From Vibrio metoecus (GTDB lineage Bacteria; Pseudomonadota; Gammaproteobacteria; Enterobacterales; Vibrionaceae), in the NCBI RefSeq assembly GCF_000696385.1, contig NZ_JJMN01000064.1, positions 1 through 64,000 of the forward strand: a stretch of 64,000 bases of DNA. The letters are read 5' to 3'. This document shows positions 1 through 9,677 of this stretch, in pieces; within the stretch, counting starts at the first letter, position 1; every line of letters begins with the position of its first letter. Position numbers and translations under genes: made by a program. The notes beneath the pieces are model-generated. The model was not told the DNA's origin and made no database searches. It worked only from the letters and a program-made list of their open reading frames with translations.

Positions 1-38
1 TTTTTTGATGTTCATGCCTTATAGAGTGATGAACATGA

Positions 39-1214
39 TTAATAATGGATCTTCACGGCTTTTGCACACTCAATCGCACGATCAGTCGCTTCTTGCGTGG
101 TTTTGCCACGGCTTAGTGCAACACCTAAGCGACGACGACCCGCAATATCTGGCTTGCCAAATAAGCGTACTTGGGTGTGAGGAATGCTTAAGGCGTCATC
201 AAGTCCACTAAACTGGATATTCTGTGACTGACCTTGGCCGAGGATCGCCGCTGACGCTGAAGGGCCATATTGCACGATTTGACCAATCGGTAGTCCGGCA
301 AAAGCGCGCACATGCAAAGCGAATTCAGAGAGCTCTTGAGAAATGAGCGTGACCATGCCGGTATCGTGTGGACGAGGGGAAACTTCATTGAAGATGACCT
401 TGTCACCTTTCACAAACAGTTCAACCCCAAACAAGCCGTATCCGCCAAGCGCGTTAACAACTTGCTCTGCCACGTATTCAGCCGCTTTGATGGCATTCTC
501 TGACATCACTTGCGGTTGCCATGACTCACGGTAATCACCATCTTCTTGGCGATGGCCAATTGGGGCGCAGAAATGTACGCCATCCACAGCGCGCACGGTC
601 AGCAGTGTGATTTCGTAATCAAAATCCACGAAACCTTCCACAATCACTCGGCCTGCGCCACTGCGTCCACCTTGTTGAGCATATTGCCAAGCCGCTTCAA
701 TCTGCTCTGGCGTGCGAATAACACTTTGACCCTTGCCCGATGAACTCATGACAGGCTTACACACACAAGGTAAACCAATCGTTTCTACCGCCGTGGCAAA
801 GCTTTCGTAGCTGTCTGCAAATTGGTATGGCGACGTTGGCAAGCCTAGCTCTTCAGCGGCTAAACGACGAATGCCTTCACGGTTCATGGTTAGGCGAGTC
901 GCATTAGCGGTAGGCACAACATTCAAGCCTTGCGCTTCTAATTCAACCAGTTTGCTGGTAGCAATTGCTTCAATCTCGGGTACGACAAAGTGAGGCTTTT
1001 CTAAATCAATCACTTGCTGCAGAGCATCGGCGTCGAGCATGTCAAACACATGGCTGCGATGGGCAACCTGCATGGCAGGCGCATCGGCGTAACGATCACA
1101 GGCGATCACTTCGAGGCCAAGACGTTGGCATTCAATCGCCACTTCTTTACCGAGCTCACCAGAACCAAGCAAAAGCACTCGCGTTGCGTTATCCCGAGTC
1201 GCTGTCCCAAACAT
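39..1214 (-). CDS. purT: Formate-dependent phosphoribosylglycinamide formyltransferase (GAR transformylase 2)
   Basis: This cytoplasmic enzyme makes formyl-GAR from GAR, formate and ATP in de novo purine synthesis. The 391-residue product matches the family length (E. coli 392). It shows the ATP-grasp layout: an N-terminal nucleotide-fold strand ([14 protein letters not shown]), the mid-protein [16 protein letters not shown] loop, and the metal-binding [12 protein letters not shown] near residue 285. I chose the ATG at 1214 because an AAGGA box lies six bases upstream; an in-frame TTG six bases earlier is less likely. A PurR-type operator lies upstream at 1285-1300, which fits the known PurR control of purT in E. 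coli. Identification is firm. Confidence 0.96.
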   Translation of the reverse strand: MFGTATRDNATRVLLLGSGELGKEVAIECQRLGLEVIACDRYADAPAMQVAHRSHVFDMLDADALQQVIDLEKPHFVVPEIEAIATSKLVELEAQGLNVVPTANATRLTMNREGIRRLAAEELGLPTSPYQFADSYESFATAVETIGLPCVCKPVMSSSGKGQSVIRTPEQIEAAWQYAQQGGRSGAGRVIVEGFVDFDYEITLLTVRAVDGVHFCAPIGHRQEDGDYRESWQPQVMSENAIKAAEYVAEQVVNALGGYGLFGVELFVKGDKVIFNEVSPRPHDTGMVTLISQELSEFALHVRAFAGLPIGQIVQYGPSASAAILGQGQSQNIQFSGLDDALSIPHTQVRLFGKPDIAGRRRLGVALSRGKTTQEATDRAIECAKAVKIHY

Positions 1215-1284
1215 AGACAATCCTTATAGTTATTCAGTCAACATTAGCAAAAAACAGCGGCCATGATACTGGAACAAAGCACAA

Positions 1285-1300
1285 AAGAAAACGTTTGCTT
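1285..1300. promoter_or_regulatory. PurR-type operator upstream of purT
   Basis: The 16-base element read on the minus strand is AAGCAAACGTTTTCTT, close to the PurR consensus ACGCAAACGTTTTCGT. It lies about 70 bases before the purT start. Purine repression of purT is known in enterics; extending it to this site is inference. Confidence 0.7.
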
Positions 1301-1367
1301 CCCGCTATAGCCCGTCAGATTAGCTCTTATTGACGTCAAGTTGATGACTAGTTTTAAGGCGGAAAAA

Positions 1368-2243
1368 TTAGAGTGAAAGCGCTATAAACAGCAAGATAGG
1401 CAGGCTCAATAAGCTGAAGAAATTACCAAACAGTACCATAGCGGCAACTTGCGCGGGCTCGATGTGATAACGCTCTGCAAACAGGTAGTTCATCACCGCC
1501 GGCGGCAGCATGGTAAACAGCACCATCATTTGCAGTTGTAGAGGGGGCAGGGGAATGAAAAGATAAATCACCACAAACGCACAAGCGCCAGTAAGTAAAG
1601 ATTGCACCGTAGAAATGATGCCCACTTTCAGGCCCTCGAAGCGCAGATTGATCATTTGCGATCCGAGTGAAAGCAGCATCACCGGAACGGCGGCTTGCCC
1701 GAGTAAAGCGGTGGCGTTGTATAAGGGTGACCAGACAGAGACTCCGCTCAGATTGAGCAGTAAAGCCAGCGAAGAGGCTAAGAATACTGGAGCGCTCAAC
1801 ACGGTTTTTAACACGCTACCTTTGCTGAGCATGGCAACGCCTAAGCTAATGTGCAGACCCATTGAGACGACGAATAGCAGTACGGCGGAGGGGAGTGCAG
1901 TTTCGCCAAATGCATAAGTAAAAAGTGGAATCGCTAAGTTGCCGCTATTACGAAACATGTGCAGCGGAGCCCATGTTTTAAATGACCAGCCGCCCAAACG
2001 GCACGCGATGATCATCAAAAGACCGGGTAATAATACGGCCACCAAAGCGGCGAGAAGTAGCGGTGTTTGCTGCGTATCCAATGGCATACTGACCAGTGAG
2101 GAAAATACTAAGGCCGGTACAAAGGCATCCATATTGATACGATTGATTGGGCGAAAATCTGGCTTGAGCCAAAGCCCAATCAGATAACCAATCAGCACCA
2201 AGCTGATGACCGGAAAAAGTATCGCAACGATTTGTTCGAACAT
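1368..2243 (-). CDS. AEC-family transporter (auxin efflux carrier / malate permease type)
   Basis: This is a 291-residue, strongly hydrophobic inner-membrane protein with about ten predicted membrane segments split into two halves. It begins FEQIVAILFPVISLVLIGYL and has PxxxMNYLFAE near the C-terminal half, both typical of the AEC (membrane transport protein) family. Members export or import small organic acids or amino acids; the substrate cannot be read from sequence. It stands alone between purT and the cdd terminator, on the same strand as both. The start has only a weak GCGAG ribosome site. Family is confident, substrate unknown. Confidence 0.85.
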   Translation of the reverse strand: MFEQIVAILFPVISLVLIGYLIGLWLKPDFRPINRINMDAFVPALVFSSLVSMPLDTQQTPLLLAALVAVLLPGLLMIIACRLGGWSFKTWAPLHMFRNSGNLAIPLFTYAFGETALPSAVLLFVVSMGLHISLGVAMLSKGSVLKTVLSAPVFLASSLALLLNLSGVSVWSPLYNATALLGQAAVPVMLLSLGSQMINLRFEGLKVGIISTVQSLLTGACAFVVIYLFIPLPPLQLQMMVLFTMLPPAVMNYLFAERYHIEPAQVAAMVLFGNFFSLLSLPILLFIALSL

Positions 2244-2363
2244 AGCTCGCTAGAGATGCGTGTAAAAAGCGCAAATTATCAGGCTTTATTCAGAACGTCA
2301 TGGTAGGTGATGGAAAAATGTGCGCACGACAGCTTTCGCAAGCGGTTTAGCAAAAGTGTTGGT

Positions 2364-2394
2364 ACAAAAAAGTGAAGAGGCCAGCGGCCTCTTC
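2364..2394 (-). terminator. Rho-independent terminator of cdd
   Basis: A nine-base-pair stem (GAAGAGGCC / GGCCTCTTC, three-base loop) is followed on the minus strand by AC and six T residues, just after the cdd stop. A weaker T run on the other side could give some bidirectional activity. Confidence 0.85.
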
Positions 2395-2402
2395 TTTTCG
2401 AT

Positions 2403-3290
2403 TTACAGTGAAAGATAGGAGAGCGGGATATCAGGATTAATCACTTCCAGTGTCGCTTGTGTATCGGCAAGATGGCTGATTTTGCCGGTTGCACTCTCTA
2501 CCAGCGCGGCGGCTTCAATATCCTCGAATGATTCACCCATCATCATCGCTTGTGCTAAGGCCACTTGTAGCGGTGGCAAGCTTGGGTTAAATGCAGCATT
2601 TTCGGCATACGCGCCAAGGTAAACTGCACCACTGCGCATTTTCAGTGCAACCCCACTGAAGTTTTGGGTATAAGGTGAATGGCTGATGTTCATCGCACGC
2701 AGGGCTTGTTGGATCAACTCTTCATCATCGTTAGTGGTTTTACCATGATTGACTGGGCTCATCAGGCCCGAATCAATACCGAGATCGGCAGGGCCAAATG
2801 ATTCGGGTAGATATTCTTGTAAGCTTTTTGCTGCACGTTTTGGAAGCTGGATTCTCAGCGAAGAGGCAGTGGTCAGTTCATTCATAAACTGACGGCAATG
2901 ACCACAAGGGCTAAAGTTGATGGTGATATCGGCAACCCCCTTCTCACCTTTCATCCAAGCATGGCTGATGGCACATTGCTCCGCGTGAACGGTTTGACCT
3001 AATTGCGCACCAGTGAATTCCATATTTGCACCAAGGTAGAGGCGACCAGTCAGGCCACGCACAATGGCTCCAACATAAAATTCAGAGATAGGAGCAAAAG
3101 AGTAAGCAGCGGCAAGCGGCAGGAGTGCAACGCGCAGATCGGCATCGTCAAGTCCGGAAAGGGTCAATAATTGCTGGTATTGCTCGGCAGAGAAAGTAGC
3201 ATCGAAATCCTTGGCTAGCACCAATTCGCGTAAGAATGGGGCAAAAGAGGCGGGCATTTGTTGTAATGCTTGTTCAACACGGTTTCTCAT
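2403..3290 (-). CDS. cdd: Cytidine deaminase
   Basis: Cdd deaminates cytidine and deoxycytidine to uridine and deoxyuridine in pyrimidine salvage. The 295-residue product has the long, duplicated form seen in enterics (E. coli 294). The N-terminal catalytic domain carries the [10 protein letters not shown] motif (zinc ligand and proton-shuttle Glu) and [13 protein letters not shown] (two Cys zinc ligands). The C-terminal half is the degenerate repeat. I chose the ATG at 3290 because AAGGA precedes it by about six bases; an in-frame ATG 21 bases upstream has no such site. It lies downstream of yohJK as in E. coli, but 165 bases separate it from yohK and contain its own regulatory region. Confidence 0.96.
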   Translation of the reverse strand: MRNRVEQALQQMPASFAPFLRELVLAKDFDATFSAEQYQQLLTLSGLDDADLRVALLPLAAAYSFAPISEFYVGAIVRGLTGRLYLGANMEFTGAQLGQTVHAEQCAISHAWMKGEKGVADITINFSPCGHCRQFMNELTTASSLRIQLPKRAAKSLQEYLPESFGPADLGIDSGLMSPVNHGKTTNDDEELIQQALRAMNISHSPYTQNFSGVALKMRSGAVYLGAYAENAAFNPSLPPLQVALAQAMMMGESFEDIEAAALVESATGKISHLADTQATLEVINPDIPLSYLSL

Positions 3291-3345
3291 AGTGATTCCT
3301 TTTCGTGGCATGGAAGCCTATTTTAGGGAATAAGGGATTTTATAT

Positions 3346-3450
3346 GGTGATAGAAATCACATTAAGAGGTGCAAATTAATTTTGTGTTTCATTATTAGAG
3401 TGACGTCACACATGATATCGATTGCAAACGTATCACATGTGACATCACTC
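3346..3450. promoter_or_regulatory. cdd regulatory region: CRP-like site plus long imperfect inverted repeat
   Basis: At 3346-3361 sits GGTGA-N6-TCACA, one mismatch from the CRP consensus. Further upstream, two arms at 3398-3420 and 3429-3450 form an imperfect inverted repeat (each arm has GAGTGAyGTCAC) around TTGCAA. In E. coli cdd is controlled by CRP and CytR bound together, and the same arrangement is plausible here. The sequence elements are seen; the regulators are inference. Confidence 0.55.
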
Positions 3451-3455
3451 GAAGG

Positions 3456-4133
3456 CTACCCGTGTAGCCAGAGGGCAAAGGCAAATAACGTCGGCGCTAA
3501 CACAGAAGTAATTACCCCGCAAACCACAAGGGCAAGGGAACTAAAGGCGGCATCACGCGGATCTTTTTCGGCACAGGTTGCGGTACCGAGTGCGTGAGAG
3601 ACGGTTCCCATAGTTAAGCCACGCGCAATTGGGTGGGTGATATTCAGCAGCTTGTAAATGGGGTAGGCGAGTATTGCGCCAAAAAGTCCCACTAACAGCA
3701 CCAAAATAGCCGCGATGGCTGGTTCACCACCTAACTGACTCGCGACTTCCATAGCAATTGGGGTCGTCACGGATTTGCCCATCAAAGCGGCGATCAAGGG
3801 AATATCTGCTCCCGTGGCCACCGCAATCAAACTGGCTGTGATCATCGACATCACACTGCCGACGCCACACGCTAAAGCGATAAGGCGCCAGTTGGCACGA
3901 ATTTGCGGTAGCTGTTCATAGAGTGGGTAAGCCAGAGCAACCACGGCAGGTTGCAGTAAGTAACTGAGCCATTGATTATCGGCATAGTAGGTTTCAAAAG
4001 GGACTTTCAGATAGGTCAGCAACGGGATCAGTATGCCAATACTGATTAATAATGGGTTGGCTAACGGTGTCTTGCATTTTTGTGCAAGCCAACGCGCTGC
4101 GAAAAACACCAGAAGAGTGATGATCACCCACAT
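3456..4133 (-). CDS. yohK: LrgB/CidB family inner-membrane protein (YohK)
   Basis: This 225-residue polytopic membrane protein belongs to the LrgB family. Typical landmarks are [17 protein letters not shown] near the N-terminus, [15 protein letters not shown] in the middle and [14 protein letters not shown] near the C-terminus. In Staphylococcus LrgAB acts as an antiholin-like pair; in Gram-negatives the pair has been linked to export of small metabolites, but the role is unsettled. It overlaps the upstream yohJ by ten bases, so the two are translationally coupled and form one operon. The order yohJ-yohK-cdd is the same as in E. coli. Confidence 0.9.
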   Translation of the reverse strand: MWVIITLLVFFAARWLAQKCKTPLANPLLISIGILIPLLTYLKVPFETYYADNQWLSYLLQPAVVALAYPLYEQLPQIRANWRLIALACGVGSVMSMITASLIAVATGADIPLIAALMGKSVTTPIAMEVASQLGGEPAIAAILVLLVGLFGAILAYPIYKLLNITHPIARGLTMGTVSHALGTATCAEKDPRDAAFSSLALVVCGVITSVLAPTLFAFALWLHG

Positions 4134-4465
4134 GACTTTTTCCCCTTCTTGAGCATTCGATCCAGTATCAGACCCAGCGTAACCATGACCACTAAAGTTC
4201 CGCCGATAGCGCTGGCGAGGATCGGTGCGAGGTTAGCCAGTAGGGTATCGAAATGCACCATCAAGCCGACGCTAATAGGGACAAACAGTAAAATCATGTA
4301 GCGGATAAACAAAGTGGCACTCGGTTTGACCCATTCTACAGGTACCAAACCGCTAGCCAGCAAGCCAAACAAAATCAGTAAACCAATAATGCTGCCGGGA
4401 ATGGCAATACCTAGCCAAGTTTGTAAATTAATGCCCGCCAAAAGACAGAGAAAAATCAGTCCCAT
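4124..4465 (-). CDS. yohJ: LrgA/CidA family holin-like protein (YohJ)
   Basis: This 113-residue protein has four predicted membrane segments and the LrgA hallmark [27 protein letters not shown] in its first half, then [13 protein letters not shown]. It is the small partner of YohK and should sit with it in the inner membrane. The reading frame overlaps yohK by ten bases. The start codon has no strong ribosome-binding site, so the exact start is less certain than the family call. Confidence 0.88.
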   Translation of the reverse strand: MGLIFLCLLAGINLQTWLGIAIPGSIIGLLILFGLLASGLVPVEWVKPSATLFIRYMILLFVPISVGLMVHFDTLLANLAPILASAIGGTLVVMVTLGLILDRMLKKGKKSCG

Positions 4466-4528
4466 AGAGACACAATATTGAGCTATTTTTTTATCATCAA
4501 TAAAATCAGCAAGTAAAAATAAACGATG

Positions 4529-5953
4529 TTAGCAAGCGAGTTTTTCCACGTAATGGTAGACGGATTTTAAAATCGCCATTTTCTTTGGATCAGCTTGATG
4601 TTCATGCACCAGATTTTCCAAATTCAACATATAGCTTTCCAGATTGCGCTCGAAATACTCACGACAATGCGCCGCCCAACGCCGTTGTTCGGCATCGGTT
4701 AAGGTATGTGGATAATGGCGTGCGCGGTAGCGAAAGAGAAGTGGTTCAATCCGTTTATCTGCCACTTTTATGTCAAGGTTTCCGAGGTTTTCCGGAGCAG
4801 TGGTTCGAATGATATCCATCGCTGCGCGATCGGCAGGAGAGAAAAAACCATCATACAATTGGCTATCTACATTGTTTTCCTTGGCAAACTCACGTTCTTG
4901 ACTGAACACTGAGACAAGCTTTTCACGAATTTCTGGATGTTGGCGAATCACATTCAAATGCGCAAGACACTGCTCGCGATCAATACCAATCTTTTCGGCA
5001 TTCTCTGCGGTTAAGGTTTTGGCCGGAGCCAGAATTGGGCATTTGTTGAGATGTACTAACTTCACAGGAATCGGCAGTTCATCGGGTGCTAAATCTTCAT
5101 AGCGTGTATAGAGGCGCGCTTGCAATGCTTCTGCATCCAGTTCCAGCAGGGGCTGAGGGTCTTTACCCAAATCCACCACAATGACCGCATTTTGGTTGGT
5201 AGGATGCCAAGCGATTGGAACAATCCAACTGGTATAGTGACGTTCGCGTCCCAGCATGCCAGAAACATGCATCAATGGGGTTTGGTTCACGATATCAATC
5301 AGCTCCGTCAGCTTGCGTTTGTGGCGCATGTTGAAAAAGTAATCAAACAGTTTCGGTTGCGCTGCTTTGATTTTTTTCGCCAGTTCAATCGTGGCAATCA
5401 CATCGGCCATCGCATCGTGCGCGTTGCTGTGCTCAATGCCGTTGGCAACAGAAAGACGTTCTAGCTTGAAGCTGGTAAAACCATCTTCATTCTCTGGCCA
5501 TTCCATGCCTTCAGGGCGCAGAGCATGACAAGCGCGGATCACATCCAGTAGATCCCAACGTGAATTGCCGTGTTGCCAGCTCCAGGCATACGGGTCGATA
5601 AAGTTGCGATAACAGGTGTAGCGCGTTACTTCATCATCAAAACGAATGCTGTTGTAGCCTAGGCTGGTGGTCTTCGGAGTGGAAAGCTCGGCATGAATAC
5701 GGGCGATAAATTCTGGTTCTGGCAAGCCGAGGCTATTCGCCTTTTGCGGGGTAATGCCGGTGATCAGTGCCGCTTCAGGCGCAGGTAAATAATCATTTGG
5801 CAATTGGCAATAGATGACCAGCGGCTCACCAATAATGTTGAAATCCATATCGGTACGAACACCCGCAAACTGACTTGGACGATCTTTGGCGGGATTGACT
5901 CCCCAAGTCTCGTAGTCGAAAAAGAAAAAAGTGGGCTGGTGTTCTTGCTGCAT
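4529..5953 (-). CDS. sbcB: Exodeoxyribonuclease I
   Basis: Exonuclease I degrades single-stranded DNA 3' to 5' and acts in mismatch repair and in suppressing RecF-pathway recombination. The 474-residue protein matches E. coli (475). The DEDDh nuclease domain begins with FFFDYETWG (Asp13, Glu15), continues with the SLGYNSIRFDDE motif near residue 98 and ends with HDAMADV near residue 180. The SH3-like and helical C-terminal domains follow. The ATG at 5953 has GTAAGG just upstream. It is a single gene, separated from the upstream symporter by a terminator. Confidence 0.96.
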   Translation of the reverse strand: MQQEHQPTFFFFDYETWGVNPAKDRPSQFAGVRTDMDFNIIGEPLVIYCQLPNDYLPAPEAALITGITPQKANSLGLPEPEFIARIHAELSTPKTTSLGYNSIRFDDEVTRYTCYRNFIDPYAWSWQHGNSRWDLLDVIRACHALRPEGMEWPENEDGFTSFKLERLSVANGIEHSNAHDAMADVIATIELAKKIKAAQPKLFDYFFNMRHKRKLTELIDIVNQTPLMHVSGMLGRERHYTSWIVPIAWHPTNQNAVIVVDLGKDPQPLLELDAEALQARLYTRYEDLAPDELPIPVKLVHLNKCPILAPAKTLTAENAEKIGIDREQCLAHLNVIRQHPEIREKLVSVFSQEREFAKENNVDSQLYDGFFSPADRAAMDIIRTTAPENLGNLDIKVADKRIEPLLFRYRARHYPHTLTDAEQRRWAAHCREYFERNLESYMLNLENLVHEHQADPKKMAILKSVYHYVEKLAC

Positions 5954-6055
5954 GTGGCCTTACCAAATCGCTGAAAGTTGCCATTATTAGACCATCCTGA
6001 CCCTGACATAGCAATTGCTGCTCTTACGCTATCTTGTTATTTGTTCAGCCTTTCA

Positions 6056-6085
6056 ACAAAAAAGCCGATGCAGGGCATCGGCTTG
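6056..6085 (-). terminator. Rho-independent terminator of the cystine symporter gene
   Basis: An eight-base-pair GC-rich stem (GCCGATGC / GCATCGGC, three-base loop) is followed by TTTTTT on the minus strand, directly after the 6101 stop. Confidence 0.88.
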
Positions 6086-6100
6086 CAAAAGAGTCACTGG

Positions 6101-7474
6101 TTAGGCTTGTTGAGTTTGCGGCTCGGCTTCTTCGGTGGTGTGTTTGAGCAGGCGACTCGTCATGGTACCTGTTGTCATCGAGCCGGATACGTTAAGTGCC
6201 GTACGCGCCATATCAATCAGCGGTTCGATAGAAATGAGCAGAGCAACAATGGTCACTGGCAACCCCATTGCAGGCAGCACAATCAGCGCGGCGAAGGTTG
6301 CACCGCCGCCCACACCCGCAATACCAAATGAGCTGATGGTGATCATCGCAACCAAGGACACGATAAAGTGGATGTCCAACGGGTTAATGCCAACTGTTGG
6401 GGCAACCATTACCGCTAGCATGGCAGGATAAATACCCGCACAGCCGTTTTGACCAATAGTGGCACCGAATGACGCAGAGAGGTTCGCAATCGCAGGCGGC
6501 ACATTCAATTTGGTGATTTGTGCTTCCACATTGAGTGGAATGGTGGCTGCCGAACTGCGTGACGTAAAGGCAAAAGTCAGCACTGGCCAGATGTTCTTAA
6601 AGTAAGTGGTTGGATTGACGCCCACCACAGCAACCAGCAGACCATGTACCACGAACATGAGGGCAATCGCGACATAAGAGGCGACGATGAAACCCAGTAA
6701 GCTCAGAATATCGGTAGCACTTGACGTAGCAACCACTTTCGCCATCAGCGCCGCAATGCCGTAAGGCGTCAGCGCCATGATCATTTTGACAAGGCGCATC
6801 ACAATCGCTTGTGCGGCTTCAACAAAAGTACGGATAGGAGTTGCTAATTCTTGCTTATCCGCCATCACTTTACGTGCGGCAACGCCTGTCAGTACGCCAA
6901 AGATCACTACCGCGATGATCGAGGTCGAGCGCGCACCGGTTAAATCCGCAAACGGATTGGTTGGAATAAAGCTGACTAACAGTTGTGGAATGGTGAGGTC
7001 AGCAACGCTGGAAGCGCGGCTTTCCAATACGGCAATACGTGCGGTTTCGCGAGCACCTTCTACTAAGCCTTCTGCCGATAAACCAAAGGCTTGAGTGATC
7101 AAGATGCCGATCAGCGCTGAAATCGCGGTGGTGACAAGCAAAATACCAATTGTTAGACCAGAAATTTTGCCCAGTGAGCCGTTTTTATCCAGTCGTACGA
7201 CGGCTGAAATCATCGAAACCAGCACCAGTGGCATGATGACCATTTTCAGCAAACCGACATAGCCATTACCAACAATACCAACCCAAGAAAGGGTTTCTTG
7301 AATTGCAGGATGTGCTTCACCGAGCACGACTTGCAGTGCTAAACCAAAGGCACTGCCAAGAGCTAAGCCAAACAAAACCTGACGAGAAAGGGTGGCGGCT
7401 TTTTTCTGTAGCCCAAACAGATAGAGTAATAGACCAGCGAAAATCACCAGCGCTGCAAGGGTAACCACTGACAT
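6101..7474 (-). CDS. tcyP: L-cystine / dicarboxylate-type symporter (TcyP/YdjN-like)
   Basis: This 457-residue inner-membrane carrier of the DAACS (SLC1) family most resembles TcyP/YdjN, the L-cystine importer (E. coli YdjN 463). Visible landmarks are [18 protein letters not shown] in the N-terminal half, [14 protein letters not shown] (re-entrant serine-rich loop) and the [17 protein letters not shown] segment with [14 protein letters not shown] in the substrate-binding half. The ATG at 7474 is preceded by AAGGA at seven bases; the in-frame ATG 36 bases upstream lacks this. It is monocistronic with its own terminator. The cystine preference is family inference. Confidence 0.85.
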   Translation of the reverse strand: MSVVTLAALVIFAGLLLYLFGLQKKAATLSRQVLFGLALGSAFGLALQVVLGEAHPAIQETLSWVGIVGNGYVGLLKMVIMPLVLVSMISAVVRLDKNGSLGKISGLTIGILLVTTAISALIGILITQAFGLSAEGLVEGARETARIAVLESRASSVADLTIPQLLVSFIPTNPFADLTGARSTSIIAVVIFGVLTGVAARKVMADKQELATPIRTFVEAAQAIVMRLVKMIMALTPYGIAALMAKVVATSSATDILSLLGFIVASYVAIALMFVVHGLLVAVVGVNPTTYFKNIWPVLTFAFTSRSSAATIPLNVEAQITKLNVPPAIANLSASFGATIGQNGCAGIYPAMLAVMVAPTVGINPLDIHFIVSLVAMITISSFGIAGVGGGATFAALIVLPAMGLPVTIVALLISIEPLIDMARTALNVSGSMTTGTMTSRLLKHTTEEAEPQTQQA

Positions 7475-7771
7475 AATCAAATCCTTAAAAGGGGGAAGGA
7501 AAGTCATCACGGCTCATAAAATCAAGGCGTGTGTTCTTCCTAAATGAGAACGATTTTCTTGGGAATATAGCGATCGTCATCACGAAAATAAACTGTGAAA
7601 AAATCATGTTTTATAACTAATGGTTATCAAAAACAGAGAGTTGATTAATCTAACCTCAGTTTGCGGGAGTTTTAGACACATTCACGACATTTCGTCACTT
7701 TCCATTCAGGAAATGAAATAAGACGATGTCATCATCGGTCTGCTTAATGGTACAAAACAAAGGAGACCATT

Positions 7772-8218
7772 ATGTTGAATTGGCAACAAGTGTTGGATTT
7801 TGCCAACCAAGGCAATCCAGAACCAGAACGTGAAGTGATTCGCAGTGATGCCGAATGGCGTGACATGCTGAATGAGCAACAATATTACGTGATGCGTCAA
7901 CATGGCACAGAGAGAGCCTTTTCTAATGCGATGTGTGAGCTGTTTGAACCTGGTTTGTACCAGTGTGCCGGATGCCAAACCTTGTTATTTGATTCGGCAA
8001 CCAAATTTGACTCAGGCACGGGTTGGCCGTCGTTTTCGCAACCCGTGAAAGTTAATGCCATCTCGTATCACATGGATCACAGCTTAGCGCGCGCTAGAGT
8101 GGAGGTACGCTGTAACACTTGTGCGTCGCATTTAGGGCATGTATTTCCTGATGGCCCACCTCCGAGTGGGTTACGCTATTGCATCAATTCGATTGCCGTT
8201 AATAAGCTGAACGCTTGA
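7772..8218 (+). CDS. msrB: Peptide-methionine (R)-S-oxide reductase
   Basis: MsrB reduces methionine-R-sulfoxide in oxidised proteins. The 148-residue product is one complete SelR domain with two zinc-binding pairs, CAGC (near residue 67) and CNTC (near 113). It also has the family block GTGWPSF, the HLGHVFPDGPPPSGLRYCINS motif region, and the catalytic Cys in RYCINS. No signal peptide is visible, so it is cytoplasmic. The start has a strong AAAGGAG box. A strong hairpin terminator follows directly, so it is a single-gene unit. Confidence 0.96.
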   Translation: MLNWQQVLDFANQGNPEPEREVIRSDAEWRDMLNEQQYYVMRQHGTERAFSNAMCELFEPGLYQCAGCQTLLFDSATKFDSGTGWPSFSQPVKVNAISYHMDHSLARARVEVRCNTCASHLGHVFPDGPPPSGLRYCINSIAVNKLNA

Positions 8219-8226
8219 TTTGTGCT

Positions 8227-8263
8227 CATCAGGTCTGCTTTCGGCAGACCTGATGTTTTCCTT
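8227..8263 (+). terminator. Terminator after msrB
   Basis: A perfect 12-base-pair stem (CATCAGGTCTGC / GCAGACCTGATG) with a TTTCG loop is followed by a T-rich tract. It also lies downstream of the small minus-strand frame at 8307-8393, and may serve both. Confidence 0.85.
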
Positions 8264-8306
8264 TTCAATGTCATCATGAGCAAGCGGCTCTGATGCTGAG
8301 GCAATA

Positions 8307-8393
8307 TTACGTCAGTGCAAATGGCACGCGCTTGCCTTTCTTACTAGCGGGTTTGTGGGGTTTTGATTTCGGTGATCTTTGGTTTGTAATCAT
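8307..8393 (-). CDS. Candidate 28-residue basic peptide
   Basis: This short minus-strand frame encodes 28 residues, almost half Lys/Arg/Ser/Pro, starting MITNQRSPKSKPHKP and ending RVPFALT. An AAGGAG box lies seven bases before the ATG, an excellent ribosome-binding site, and the msrB hairpin lies about 50 bases beyond the stop. I do not recognise the family. The case for a real gene rests on the ribosome site and on filling an otherwise empty gap; the overlapping 92-codon plus-strand frame here has no ribosome site or protein-like composition. Conservation across Vibrio would decide. Confidence 0.45.
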   Translation of the reverse strand: MITNQRSPKSKPHKPASKKGKRVPFALT

Positions 8394-8650
8394 GGTACCG
8401 CTCCTTGTGGTGTCTCTAGGTCGAGACAAGGTTCAAACAGGAAAATCAAACTTAAGCATCAAACAAGAAAGCACTATTCATACCAAGAGTATAGAACACG
8501 CTGTTTCAACTGGTTATAAAAAGAAAAATGTCAGTACGTTGACTTTGCGGCACGTTAGGCAAAATACGTGAAGGTTTTTGCTTTGTTGCTCAGAGCGAGT
8601 AGACTGTGCCGATTCTCTCTCATGCCTGAAAAAGATGTAAGGATGCCTGC

Positions 8651-9677
8651 ATGTTAGACCGCTCATTCAGCGCTCAAATCCAACAACGAATCGATCAAAA
8701 AACCAAACCACCTTGGTGCTCTGGGACAGCTTGAGCGCATTGCACATCATTTGGCACTAATTCAAAGCCAAGCGCAACCTCACCCTGTCACTGTGCTTGA
8801 AATTCGTCAGCCTACCGTGTTGGTGTTTGCTGCGGATCACGGTATTGCCGCACAAGGTGTCAGTATTGCTCCAAGTGCCGTCACCGAACAGATGGTGAGA
8901 AATTTTCTTGCCGGTGGCGCTGCGATTAATTGCTTCTGCCGCACCGAACAGGCGGCACTGCGTGTGGTGGATTGCGGTATTTTGCGTGCACAAGCGGCTC
9001 ACCCCAGTTTGATCGAACAGCGTCTTGGTGCTGGTACACACAATTTTGCTGAACAAGCCGCGATGTCTGCGGAGCAAGTCAAATCCGGTATTGAACTGGG
9101 GCAAGCGCTGATTCATCGCGAAGTTGAATCGGGCTGTAATCTGCTGATGTTTGGTGAGATGGGGATCGGCAATACCAGTAGTGCGGCCGCTCTTTTGGCT
9201 GCGCTGTCAGGACTGCCGATTGAAGTCTGTGTTGGGCGTGGAACCGGGATTAGTGATCAACAGTTCCAACGCAAAATGGAGCTGGTTACACAAGGAGTTG
9301 AACGCTGTTTAGGCGCAGCACCACAAGAGGCATTAAAGCACGTTGGTGGCTTTGAAATTGTGCAAATGGTTGGTGCTTTCCTTGGCGCGTATCAAAAGCA
9401 AACCCCCGTTTTAGTTGACGGTTTCATTGTGACTGTGGCGGCTTACATTGCGACCTTGATTGAGCCGAATGTGCGTGACTACTTGTTGTTTGCTCACCGT
9501 TCACAAGAAGTGGGACACCGCGCCGTATTAGAGATATTAGGGGCGGATCCGCTGCTCGATTTAGGCTTACGCTTAGGCGAAGGAACCGGAGCGGTATTGG
9601 CACTGGGAATCGTACGTGCGTCAGTGGAGTTTTATAATCGTATGGCCAGTTTTGCCGATGCTGGAGTCACTGTGTAA
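8651..9677 (+). pseudogene. cobT: Nicotinate-nucleotide:dimethylbenzimidazole phosphoribosyltransferase (frameshifted as sequenced)
   Basis: CobT makes alpha-ribazole phosphate, the lower-ligand nucleotide of cobalamin. The gene starts at the ATG at 8651 (AAGGA upstream) and reads [15 protein letters not shown], then shifts frame near 8711. Removing one C there restores [16 protein letters not shown] and a 341-residue protein. After the shift, all hallmarks are present: [29 protein letters not shown], the GRGTGI loop, and the LGEGTGA block with the catalytic Glu. The stop overlaps the cobS start by one base (TAATG), so the cob genes are translationally coupled. The single-base insertion may be a sequencing error. 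As printed, only residues from about position 34 are in the long frame. Confidence 0.9.

Noticed and set aside
5120..5464. 114-codon plus-strand frame inside sbcB
   Set aside because: Shadow of the sbcB reading frame, with no start signal.
8293..8571. 92-codon plus-strand frame after msrB
   Set aside because: No ribosome-binding site, poor composition, and it overlaps the better-supported 28-residue minus-strand peptide.
8394..8650. Cobalamin riboswitch upstream of cobT
   Set aside because: I looked for a B12-box and the associated leader fold and saw neither; the 5' region has no long structured leader.
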